Assembly (NCBI GenBank): GCA_040904765.1
Contig: JBBDST010000029.1
Location: forward strand, 1-6,145
Direction of reading: 5' to 3'
Origin: JBBDST01 sp040904765
GTDB lineage: Bacteria > Actinomycetota > Nitriliruptoria > Nitriliruptorales > Nitriliruptoraceae
Length of the DNA: 6,145 nt
Part shown: positions 1 to 6,095 of the stretch, in pieces
Numbering within the stretch: the stretch's first letter is position 1
Layout of the letters: each line of letters starts with the position of its first letter
The notes under the pieces: model-generated
The model's input: only the letters and a program-made list of their open reading frames with translations
What the model was told of the DNA's origin: nothing
The model's database searches: none
Program-made: the position numbers and the translations under genes

Positions 1-80
1 TTGTTGTCTTGCATCCAGCGGATCGCAACCGAGGTGTCAAGGCCTCCGGAGTAGGCGAGGACAATACGTGGTTTACTCAT
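1..80 (-). CDS. argG: Argininosuccinate synthase, N-terminal fragment (runs off the window)
   Basis: Only the first 26 codons are present. They encode an N-terminus containing AYSGGLDTS at residues 9-17, the ATP-pyrophosphatase P-loop (SGGxDTS) of argininosuccinate synthase. This cytoplasmic enzyme joins citrulline and aspartate, using ATP, to give argininosuccinate in the penultimate step of arginine synthesis. The start is the ATG at 80-78. It overlaps the argR stop codon in an ATGA, and a strong Shine-Dalgarno sequence, GAGGAG, lies six bases upstream at 92-87. The gene continues beyond the left edge, so the fragment is a window truncation and not a pseudogene. From the usual actinobacterial order, argH may follow it, but that cannot be seen here. 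The identity is firm because the P-loop and its position close to the N-terminus are characteristic. Confidence 0.95.
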   Translation of the reverse strand, partial: MSKPRIVLAYSGGLDTSVAIRWMQDN

Positions 81-595
81 GGCACACTCCTCAACGAGGC
101 CGAACGCGGCGTCGTTCCCGCGTCAGGTTCCGGGGCTCTCCCGGCGCGAATGGCGAACTCATCAGCAAGTTCGCGTCCTGAATATCCTTCGGCGGCGACA
201 ACCAGAACCGTATCGTCACCTGAAACTGTGGCTATCACTCCCCCGACTCGCGCAACATCAATAGCGCGTGCCACGGGTTGTGCGCATGCCGGTGGCGTGC
301 GCAGCACGGCCAGGTTGCCGCTGGCGGCAACTGCGACCACGAAACGACGTAACGTATCGTCAAGCTGTGCAGTGTCTGGACCATCAACGGCATCTTCGGT
401 GAGGCGATACACCGAACCGCCAGTGCTCGTACGCAACTTCACCGCACCGATGTCGGTCAAGTCGCGACTTACCGTGGCGAGATGGACGGTGATTCCTTCG
501 TCAGCAAACGCGTGCACAACGTCAGCCTGCGAATGCAAATCTTGATCGCGGATGAGGCGTCGAAGCACCGTATGACGCTCGCGTTTCGATGGCAT
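77..595 (-). CDS. argR: Arginine repressor ArgR
   Basis: This 172-residue protein is the arginine-responsive transcriptional repressor of arginine biosynthesis. In the family it is a hexamer that binds ARG-box operators when arginine is bound. Residues about 1-65 form the winged-helix DNA-binding domain, with the recognition-helix signature ATVSRDLTDIGAVKL at residues 40-54. Residues about 80-147 form the oligomerisation and arginine-binding domain, containing NLAVLRTPP (94-102) and GDDTVLVV (126-133), where the paired aspartates contact arginine. The reading frame stays open far upstream, but the start chosen is the ATG at 595: it begins the conserved domain, follows the argF stop by four bases and has AAGGAG nine bases upstream. 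Residues about 148-172 form a polar, proline- and arginine-containing tail beyond the usual family end. The stop overlaps the argG start (ATGA). The resemblance to actinobacterial ArgR is recalled and was not computed. Confidence 0.95.
   Translation of the reverse strand: MPSKRERHTVLRRLIRDQDLHSQADVVHAFADEGITVHLATVSRDLTDIGAVKLRTSTGGSVYRLTEDAVDGPDTAQLDDTLRRFVVAVAASGNLAVLRTPPACAQPVARAIDVARVGGVIATVSGDDTVLVVAAEGYSGRELADEFAIRAGRAPEPDAGTTPRSASLRSVP
87..92 (-). promoter_or_regulatory. Shine-Dalgarno sequence of argG
   Basis: The minus strand reads GAGGAG six bases before the argG ATG. It lies inside the last codons of argR. It is among the strongest ribosome binding sites in the window and fixes the argG start at position 80. 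Confidence 0.75.
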
Positions 596-599
596 CAGT

Positions 600-1532
600 T
601 CATGCTCCTTCACCCAAAAGCGCACGCAAAACGGCCTTTTGGGCGTGCATACGGTTTTCGGCTTGATCGAATACCCGTGAGCGGGGACCGTCGATAACTT
701 CGGCGGTGACTTCTTCCCCGCGGTGGGCAGGCAGGCAATGTAAAAAGATGGCGGTGTCTGACGCACGATCCAGCATCTGCTGAGTGATCTGGTAGGGCGT
801 AAACACGTTGAGACGCGTTTGTGCTTCAGCTTCTTGACCCATCGAAGTCCACACATCTGCATACAAAGCGTCGGTGCCGTCAACTACCGCGTCGACGTCA
901 GTTGTGACCGTAATCACTGCACCGGTGTCGGCTGCAATGGCGTGAGCACGCTTCACCACGTTAGCGTCAGGCGCGTAACCGGCAGGGTGTGCGACATCGA
1001 CGTGCATCCCGACTTTGGCGCCGGCCAAAAGCAGCGAATGAGCGACGTTGTTGCCATCGCCGACGTAGGTGAGGCGGCGTCCCCGCAGGGCCCCAAATTC
1101 ATCTTGCAACGTCAGTAGATCGGCAAGTGCTTGGCAGGGATGTTCTTCGTCGGTTAACGCGTTGATCACCGGGACACTGGCCGCGTCGGCGAGTTCTGCC
1201 AGGCGCTCTTGACCAAATGTTCGAATCACAATCGCATGGACGTATCGTGACAATACGCGGCCAGTGTCGGCAATGGTTTCGCCGCGACCAAGTTGCAGAT
1301 CAGTGGCGCTTAAGACGAGTGGGTCTCCGCCAAGTTCAGTAACGGCAACCTGAAACGACACGCGCGTACGGGTGGAGGGCTTTTCAAAGATCAGTGCCAC
1401 CGTTTTGTGAGTCAAGTCATTTCGTGGCCCGTCCTTGCGGGCACGCCGCAGTTGCGCTGCTGTGTCAATCAGCGCCACCATTTCTTCACTGGTGAGGTCA
1501 TCGATGCCGAGCAGATCGGTGTTTTGCATCAT
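600..1532 (-). CDS. argF: Ornithine carbamoyltransferase
   Basis: The 310-residue protein transfers the carbamoyl group from carbamoyl phosphate to ornithine, giving citrulline. It is a cytoplasmic enzyme, normally a trimer. The carbamoyl-phosphate motif STRTR is at residues 53-57 and HPCQALADL at 131-139. The SMG loop that distinguishes ornithine from aspartate carbamoyltransferases appears in DVWTSMGQE (226-234), and the catalytic cysteine lies in HCLPAHRGEE (265-274). Both carbamoyl-phosphate and ornithine sites look complete, and the length is normal. The start is the first of two consecutive ATGs (1532 and 1529). The first forms an ATGA overlap with the argD stop, and only a weak GAAAG is seen upstream, so initiation probably depends on ribosomes ending argD. 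The stop lies four bases before argR. Confidence 0.97.
   Translation of the reverse strand: MMQNTDLLGIDDLTSEEMVALIDTAAQLRRARKDGPRNDLTHKTVALIFEKPSTRTRVSFQVAVTELGGDPLVLSATDLQLGRGETIADTGRVLSRYVHAIVIRTFGQERLAELADAASVPVINALTDEEHPCQALADLLTLQDEFGALRGRRLTYVGDGNNVAHSLLLAGAKVGMHVDVAHPAGYAPDANVVKRAHAIAADTGAVITVTTDVDAVVDGTDALYADVWTSMGQEAEAQTRLNVFTPYQITQQMLDRASDTAIFLHCLPAHRGEEVTAEVIDGPRSRVFDQAENRMHAQKAVLRALLGEGA
605..610 (-). promoter_or_regulatory. Shine-Dalgarno sequence of argR
   Basis: AAGGAG on the minus strand lies nine bases before the argR ATG and inside the last codons of argF. It decides the argR start, because the same frame stays open for another 96 codons upstream through the argF region. 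Confidence 0.75.
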
Positions 1533-2743
1533 CGGTTACTTTCGTGCTGAGTGAGCACCCCATCAACAATGGCGAGGGCTTCGTCAATTTCTTGACGAGT
1601 GACGGTGAGCGGTGGAGCGAGCCGGATAAGCCGGCCGCCGATTGCGTTCACAATCAGATAGGCGTCACGGCAGGCCTGTTCGATCTGGGGTGCGACGTCG
1701 TCGGCAAGCTCAAGTCCAACCAGCAGGCCGCGACCGCGTACGCCGGCGGCAAGCGGATGGGTGGTCACCAGGTGCTCTAAGCCGCTCATGAGTCGTTGGC
1801 TGCGTGCGCCAGCTGATGCCAAAATGCCTTCTTGTTCGATGGTTTCGATGACGGCCAGTGCTGCGGCGCAGGTGACCGGGTTCCCACCGAACGTGGTCGC
1901 GTGATCGCCTGGCATAAACGTTGTTGCCGCAGTTCCGTGGGCAATACAAGCACCTATAGGCAGGCCGTTGGCTAACGCTTTGGCGGTGGTCAACACATCC
2001 GGTACGACGTCGGTGTCTTGAAACCCAAACCACGGCCCAAGCCGACCGATACCGGTCTGTACTTCATCGAAAATCAAGAGTGCACCGTAGGTGTCACACA
2101 GGTCGCGGGCGGCTTTAAGCATCTGCGGTGCGATTGGACGCACACCCCCTTCACCCTGGACAACTTCCAACATGATGGCGCAGGTGTTGTCAGTGACTGC
2201 TGCTTGTAACGCTGCCACATCGTCGTGTGCGACGGTGTCAACAAAGCCAGCGAGTGGCGCAAACGCCTGATGTTTTTCGGGTTGTCCGGTCGCTTCAAGG
2301 GTTGCCAGGGTACGGCCGTGGAATGAACCCGCGAGGGTGACGACTCGGATTTTTTCGGGGTGCTGCTGTTTGCCGTGTCGACGTGCCAGTTTGATGGCTG
2401 CTTCGTTGGCGGTAGCGCCGCATTGGGCAAAAAACGTGCGGGCGTCATCCCAGCCGGTGATGCGTGCCAGTGCTTCAGCGAGGGCTACGGCAGGTTCTGT
2501 CAGAAACAGGTTGGAGGTGTGTACCAGCCGTGCGGCCTGGGTTGCGACCGCTTGGGTGACGGCCGGATGGGCATGTCCAAGACTGGTGACGGCAAGCCCG
2601 GAGAGAAAATCGAGCCAAGCGTTGCCTTCAGGATCAAACAGGCGGGTTCCTTGCCCGTGGCTAAACACCGCTTTAGGTGGACCATAGGTGGTCATCAGAT
2701 GCTGCTCGTGCCGTTTGATAAGCAGCGTCGAACTGTCACTCAT
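1529..2743 (-). CDS. argD: Acetylornithine aminotransferase
   Basis: This 404-residue class-III pyridoxal-phosphate (PLP) aminotransferase converts N-acetylglutamate semialdehyde and glutamate to N-acetylornithine and 2-oxoglutarate. The PLP lysine is probably K255 in TTAKALANGLPIGA (252-265). D226 in FDEVQTGIGR (225-234) should pair with the pyridine nitrogen. The TTFGGNP motif (283-289) and the C-terminal IRLAPPLT (373-380) are typical of the family. One site is unusual: the cofactor-phosphate loop reads AQCGATANEAA (106-116), where the common form is NSG(A/T)EANEAA. The start is the ATG at 2743, overlapping the argB stop in an ATGA, with GGAG five bases upstream. The family also includes ornithine and succinylornithine aminotransferases, but the operon context makes acetylornithine the expected substrate. 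Confidence 0.96.
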   Translation of the reverse strand: MSDSSTLLIKRHEQHLMTTYGPPKAVFSHGQGTRLFDPEGNAWLDFLSGLAVTSLGHAHPAVTQAVATQAARLVHTSNLFLTEPAVALAEALARITGWDDARTFFAQCGATANEAAIKLARRHGKQQHPEKIRVVTLAGSFHGRTLATLEATGQPEKHQAFAPLAGFVDTVAHDDVAALQAAVTDNTCAIMLEVVQGEGGVRPIAPQMLKAARDLCDTYGALLIFDEVQTGIGRLGPWFGFQDTDVVPDVLTTAKALANGLPIGACIAHGTAATTFMPGDHATTFGGNPVTCAAALAVIETIEQEGILASAGARSQRLMSGLEHLVTTHPLAAGVRGRGLLVGLELADDVAPQIEQACRDAYLIVNAIGGRLIRLAPPLTVTRQEIDEALAIVDGVLTQHESNR

Positions 2744-3756
2744 GAGCTCTCCAACGGTGTTTCGCTAGCACCAGTCACCATCGTGCCGACACCTTCATCC
2801 GTGAAAATTTCGATCAGGACAGCATGGAGTACCCGGCCGTCAAGAATGTGGGCTTGGGGCACGCCACCTTTCACTGCCGACACGATCGAGGTTGCTTTAG
2901 GGATCATGCCGGTACTCAACTCGCCGCCGGTCATCATCGCTTCGAGTTCAACGACCGACAGTTCACTTAAGAGACGCTGGCGAGAACTATCCCCAAAATG
3001 TTTGTACAAGCCGGCAACGTCGGTGAGATACACCAGTTTGCTGGCACCTAGTGCGGCTGCGATGGCGCCGGCGGAAGCGTCAGCGTTGACGTTTCGGTCA
3101 TGTCCGTCGGCATCGCGACCCATAGTTGCAATCACCGGCAAAAAACCGTCGTCGAGCAGTTCGTCAATGTAGGTGGTGTCGACATGGGATACTTCGCCCA
3201 CAAGTCCTAAGTCTTCACCGTTTGGACCGGTGGCAGGTACGACTTGGATGAGGCCTGCTTCGTTGCCGGCTACGCCGACAGCGGGCGCGCCGGCTTCTTG
3301 GACGAGCCGTACAACTTCAGGGTTGACGCGCCCAAGTAGTGCCATGCGAACAACGTCCATCATTTTGTCGTCAGTGACCCGTAACCCGCCGATAAATTCG
3401 GACTTGACTCCGAGGGCTTTGGCGACGTCGCCGATCTGGGGTCCCCCGCCGTGCACGATCACTGGGCGCAGGCCAACAAAGTGCAGCAAGGCAACGTCGG
3501 CGGCGAAGGATTGTTTGAGGGTGTCGTCGATCATGGCGTTGCCGCCGTATTTGATGACGACGGTGTCGCCGTGAAAGCGGGTGATCCACGGCAGGGCTTC
3601 ACGCAGCACTGCCGCTTTCTCTTGTGCGAGGTCGACGCGCGGTGAGGATTCGCTGTTGTCGCCGTCAGGGTGCGTTTTCCGGTACGCGTGGAGCGCGTCG
3701 ATCGGATTTTGGTCTGCACTCATGGGATTATCACTCATTCGTTTTAGGTCACTCAT
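2740..3756 (-). CDS. argB: Acetylglutamate kinase, with N-terminal extension
   Basis: The amino-acid kinase phosphorylates N-acetylglutamate with ATP, the usual committed and feedback-controlled step. From the first start it has 338 residues, about 40 more than usual. The kinase fold begins near residue 43; KYGGNAM is at 69-75, VHGGGPQI at 101-108, GGLRVTD at 123-129 and NVNADASAGAIAAALG at 222-237. The C-terminal EIFTDEGVGTMV (316-327) matches the segment linked to arginine binding in arginine-sensitive members, so feedback inhibition is likely but inferred. Three in-frame ATGs compete: 3756, 3738 and 3723. None has a good Shine-Dalgarno; the third has a weak GAGTG eight bases upstream. An 18-bp tandem duplication created the doubled MSD start region. 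Even the third start leaves about 30 extra residues before the fold, and no start codon occurs closer to it. The longest version is reported; the true start is uncertain. Confidence 0.94.
   Translation of the reverse strand: MSDLKRMSDNPMSADQNPIDALHAYRKTHPDGDNSESSPRVDLAQEKAAVLREALPWITRFHGDTVVIKYGGNAMIDDTLKQSFAADVALLHFVGLRPVIVHGGGPQIGDVAKALGVKSEFIGGLRVTDDKMMDVVRMALLGRVNPEVVRLVQEAGAPAVGVAGNEAGLIQVVPATGPNGEDLGLVGEVSHVDTTYIDELLDDGFLPVIATMGRDADGHDRNVNADASAGAIAAALGASKLVYLTDVAGLYKHFGDSSRQRLLSELSVVELEAMMTGGELSTGMIPKATSIVSAVKGGVPQAHILDGRVLHAVLIEIFTDEGVGTMVTGASETPLESS
2747..2752 (-). promoter_or_regulatory. Shine-Dalgarno sequence of argD
   Basis: GGAGAG on the minus strand sits just before the argD ATG, with GGAG five bases away. 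It lies inside the end of argB and supports the overlapping start at 2743. Confidence 0.6.
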
Positions 3757-3766
3757 TCATTTTAGG
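3731..3766. repeat. 18-bp tandem duplication across the argJ stop/argB start junction
   Basis: On the plus strand, TCACTCATTCGTTTTAGG (3731-3748) is followed directly by the same sequence with one change, G to A at the eleventh base (3749-3766). On the coding strand, each unit runs from CC-TAA through an ATGAGTGA. The upstream copy contains the last bases of argJ, its TAA stop and the first argB ATG. The downstream copy is read as argB codons and leads into a second ATG. Because 18 is a multiple of three, the argB frame is kept, giving MSDLKR followed by MSDNP. Confidence 0.9.
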
Positions 3767-4979
3767 TGGTGTATTCGCTGTTAAACCGCACGTATTCGGG
3801 TGTCAAGTCGCAGGTGAGCATCATGGCTTCACTGTGACCTTGCGCTAAGTCAATGGCGATGGTCACCTCTGGGGTGTTCATGGCCGCGGCGACCGTTGCC
3901 GACTCAAAAGCGACTGCCATGCCGGCCTCTGCGACCAAATGTCCAGCGAAACGCACCGAAACATGTGACGGATCAAATGCAACCTGGGCGTTGCCAAGTG
4001 CCATCATCACCCGTCCCCAGTTGGGGTCAGCACCATGTAGAGCGGCTCGTACCAGCAGTGAGGTTGCGACACTGTGTGCGAGTGCTTTGGCATCAGTGTT
4101 TGATGCGGCGCCACTGACGTGGATGCGGGCGATGCGTGATGCTCCTTCGCCGTCGCGTACGACGGCTTCGGCCAGGTCTGCGCATACCCGGACAAGTCCG
4201 CGTTTGATGGTTTCGACCTGGGGTGTGGCGGCTGCTTTGGATGAGGCCAGTACCGCAACCGTGTCTGATGTTGAGGTGTCGCCGTCAACACTGATGCAGT
4301 GAAAAGTCTGATCGACGGCTTCACGCAACAGTTGTTTTAACGTTGTCGGATCGATCGTTGCATCGGTGGTGATGATCGCAAGCATGGTTGCCATGTTGGG
4401 TTCGATCATCCCCACACCTTTAGCGATGCCGCCGATGGTGCAGCTGCCGGTGGTGTCAGTGAGCGTGTAGGCCGTCACTTTGGCGACCGAGTCGGTTGTC
4501 AGGATTGCTTGGGCCACAGCCGCACCGCCGTCGCGTGACAGCGCAGCTGGCAGGGTTGGAATGTGTTTGAGGATTTGTTCGACTGGTAGCGGTACACCGA
4601 TGACGCCGGTTGACATTAAGAGCACGTCGTCGGCTGCGACGTTGAGCGCTTCAGCGGTGGCGGTGACCATCTGATGGGCATGCTTGCTGGCGTTTGGGGT
4701 GCACAGGTTGGCGTTTCCGGAGTTCACCAAAACGGCGACAGCAACCCCATTCGCGGCGTTTTGGTCGGTGATCAGGCATGCAGGTGCTTTGGTGCGGTTG
4801 GTTGTGGTGACCGCGGCAACGGTGGCGGTTGTGTCGCAACTAATGAGGGCAAGATCTGGTTTGCCGGAGGCCTTCACGCCGGTGGTTGCTGCGACGGCAC
4901 GAAAACCTTTGGCAGCAGTAACTCCGCCCGCGATAGGGGCAAGTCCTGTCATGTCGAGATGGTCAAACATGTCGCTCAC
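3762..4979 (-). CDS. argJ: Glutamate N-acetyltransferase / ornithine acetyltransferase (ArgJ)
   Basis: The 405-residue enzyme moves the acetyl group from N-acetylornithine to glutamate, releasing ornithine and regenerating N-acetylglutamate. Some family members also use acetyl-CoA; the sequence alone does not show which type this is. ArgJ cleaves itself into two chains before its nucleophilic threonine. Here that site is MIEPNMATML (191-200), predicting cleavage between A197 and T198. The oxyanion-hole motif STGVIG (123-128), HGADPNWGR (315-323) and the C-terminal EYVRFNSEYTT (395-405) are all present. The start is a GTG at 4979 whose GTGA overlaps the argC stop. No Shine-Dalgarno is visible, so translational coupling to argC is likely; an ATG three codons later is the alternative. 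The gene ends five bases before the longest argB start, with its TAA inside the 18-bp duplication. Confidence 0.96.
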   Translation of the reverse strand: MSDMFDHLDMTGLAPIAGGVTAAKGFRAVAATTGVKASGKPDLALISCDTTATVAAVTTTNRTKAPACLITDQNAANGVAVAVLVNSGNANLCTPNASKHAHQMVTATAEALNVAADDVLLMSTGVIGVPLPVEQILKHIPTLPAALSRDGGAAVAQAILTTDSVAKVTAYTLTDTTGSCTIGGIAKGVGMIEPNMATMLAIITTDATIDPTTLKQLLREAVDQTFHCISVDGDTSTSDTVAVLASSKAAATPQVETIKRGLVRVCADLAEAVVRDGEGASRIARIHVSGAASNTDAKALAHSVATSLLVRAALHGADPNWGRVMMALGNAQVAFDPSHVSVRFAGHLVAEAGMAVAFESATVAAAMNTPEVTIAIDLAQGHSEAMMLTCDLTPEYVRFNSEYTT

Positions 4980-6013
4980 GGGTACAGGCCGATCGTGGTT
5001 AAGCCTTGGGTTTCATCGAAACCACACATGATGTTGGCGCTTTGTACTGCTTGTCCGGCCGCACCTTTACCCAGATTGTCAATCGCTGAGGTAACCACGA
5101 CCCGGTTGGTGCGTCCATCGACCAGAGCCGACAAATGACAGGCGTTGGTTCCTGCGACGGCTTTGGTGTGCGGAAAACTGCCTGGTTTTAGAACGTGCAC
5201 GAAGGGTTCGTTTTGGTAGGCGTTCATAAGTGCGTCGGTGATGTCGTCTTGGGTGATGCCGGCCCGCAAGGTGGCGTATGCCGTGATGAGAATGCCCCGG
5301 CTCATCGGCACGAGGTGGGGAGTGAAGGAGATGGGCCCGACGGCTTGGCCAAGCCAGCGTTCAATCTCGCCGGTGTGGCGATGACTTGGAGCACCGTAGG
5401 CGGTGAAGTTGCCGGCGACATGTGCAAAATGTTGCCCGTCGTTTGGTTGCCGTCCGGCACCAGAGGTACCTGACTTGGCATCCACCACGACCGTGTTGGC
5501 TTCGAACAGCTCCCGTAACGGGGTGAGGCCAAGCAGTGTTGCGGTTGGATAACAGCCGGGGCTTGCTACCAATTTGGCGGTGGTGATCGCAGCCCGGTGA
5601 AATTCGGGAAGCCCATATACGACGTCGCCTGCGGCTTGCGTATCGCCTGCGGCTAAGTCTGGGCGTGGATGCGCTTCTTTGTACCATTGCAAAAAATCGC
5701 TTGCGGAGAGGCGAAAAGCTGCCGACAGGTCGATGACTTTGGTCCCTGCGTCATAGAGCTCGGCGCCAAGTTCGAGTGCTGGACCGTGAGGTGTGGCGAG
5801 AAATACGAGATCAAGTTCGGCCAGCTGTTGTGGTTCTACGGGGTCAAAGTCGCCGGCATTAACGAGATTAGGGAAGAGTTCGGCAACTGGTTTGCCGGCG
5901 TGAGCGTGGGCGGCGATGGTCGTCAACTGAATCTGTGCATGCCCGTAAAGAAGTCGAGCGAGTTCTGCCCCGCCGTAACCTGAAGCACCGACGATGCCAG
6001 CTTTGATGCTCAT
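4976..6013 (-). CDS. argC: N-acetyl-gamma-glutamyl-phosphate reductase
   Basis: This NADPH-dependent reductase turns N-acetylglutamyl phosphate into N-acetylglutamate 5-semialdehyde in the cytoplasm. The 345-residue length fits the longer bacterial ArgC form. The nucleotide-binding glycine motif GASGYGG is at residues 9-15, and the catalytic cysteine is C154 in ASPGCYPTA (150-158). KSGTSGAGR (180-188) and HRHTGEIE (211-218), which carries the catalytic histidine, follow, with NLGKGAAGQAVQ (313-324) near the C-terminus. The start is the ATG at 6013: it begins the Rossmann fold and has AAAGGA eight bases upstream. The frame stays open upstream, but those codons pass through the promoter and operator. 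It is the first gene of the operon, and its TGA overlaps the argJ GTG. Confidence 0.97.
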   Translation of the reverse strand: MSIKAGIVGASGYGGAELARLLYGHAQIQLTTIAAHAHAGKPVAELFPNLVNAGDFDPVEPQQLAELDLVFLATPHGPALELGAELYDAGTKVIDLSAAFRLSASDFLQWYKEAHPRPDLAAGDTQAAGDVVYGLPEFHRAAITTAKLVASPGCYPTATLLGLTPLRELFEANTVVVDAKSGTSGAGRQPNDGQHFAHVAGNFTAYGAPSHRHTGEIERWLGQAVGPISFTPHLVPMSRGILITAYATLRAGITQDDITDALMNAYQNEPFVHVLKPGSFPHTKAVAGTNACHLSALVDGRTNRVVVTSAIDNLGKGAAGQAVQSANIMCGFDETQGLTTIGLYP

Positions 6014-6020
6014 TGTGGTG

Positions 6021-6026
6021 TCCTTT
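6021..6026 (-). promoter_or_regulatory. Shine-Dalgarno sequence of argC
   Basis: AAAGGA on the minus strand lies seven bases before the argC ATG at 6013. It fixes this start over the upstream in-frame ATG near 6056, which lies inside the operator and has no ribosome binding site. Confidence 0.7.
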
Positions 6027-6036
6027 ACCGGAGACA

Positions 6037-6065
6037 AGTATGCAAAAAATTGCATCAATTTGCAA
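6037..6065 (-). promoter_or_regulatory. Predicted promoter of the arg operon
   Basis: On the minus strand TTGCAA (6065-6060) and CATACT (6042-6037) match the sigma-70-type -35 and -10 consensus at four of six bases each, with a 17-bp spacer. A short A-tract (6079-6074) lies just upstream and could act as an UP-like element. Transcription would begin near position 6030, leaving a leader of about 17 bases that carries the Shine-Dalgarno sequence, too short for an attenuator. The ARG-box-like palindrome covers the spacer and -10 region. This is a prediction from sequence only. Confidence 0.5.
6040..6065. promoter_or_regulatory. Predicted ArgR operator: ARG-box-like palindrome plus an overlapping third half-site
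   Basis: ATGCAA-AAAA-TTGCAT (6040-6055) is a perfect inverted repeat with a 4-bp A/T spacer, the geometry of the 18-bp ARG box (TGAAT-4-ATTCA in E. coli; TGCA-type half-sites are known in actinobacteria). A second arrangement, TGCAT-CAAT-TTGCA (6051-6064), shares the middle element, so TGCA occurs at 6041, 6051 and 6061, exactly 10 bp apart. The site overlaps the predicted promoter, as expected for repression by the ArgR encoded downstream. Confidence 0.65.
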
Positions 6066-6095
6066 CTTCTGTCTTTTTTGTGTTCTCGTGTAGCC

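Noticed and set aside
1..80. argG as a truncated pseudogene.
   Set aside because: The frame is open and canonical up to the window edge; it is cut only by the end of the sequence.
596..883. A 96-codon upstream extension of the argR frame.
   Set aside because: It overlaps argF in another frame, shows no ArgR-like sequence, and the ATG at 595 has a good Shine-Dalgarno and begins the conserved DNA-binding domain.
2360..3172. A plus-strand open frame of about 270 codons opposite argB and argD.
   Set aside because: It lies wholly antisense to two confidently identified enzymes, shows no recognisable domain, and is explained by the codon bias of the genes on the other strand.
6014..6095. An attenuator, leader peptide or riboswitch ahead of argC.
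   Set aside because: The predicted transcript leader is only about 17 bases long, with no room for a structured RNA, and I see no terminator hairpin.
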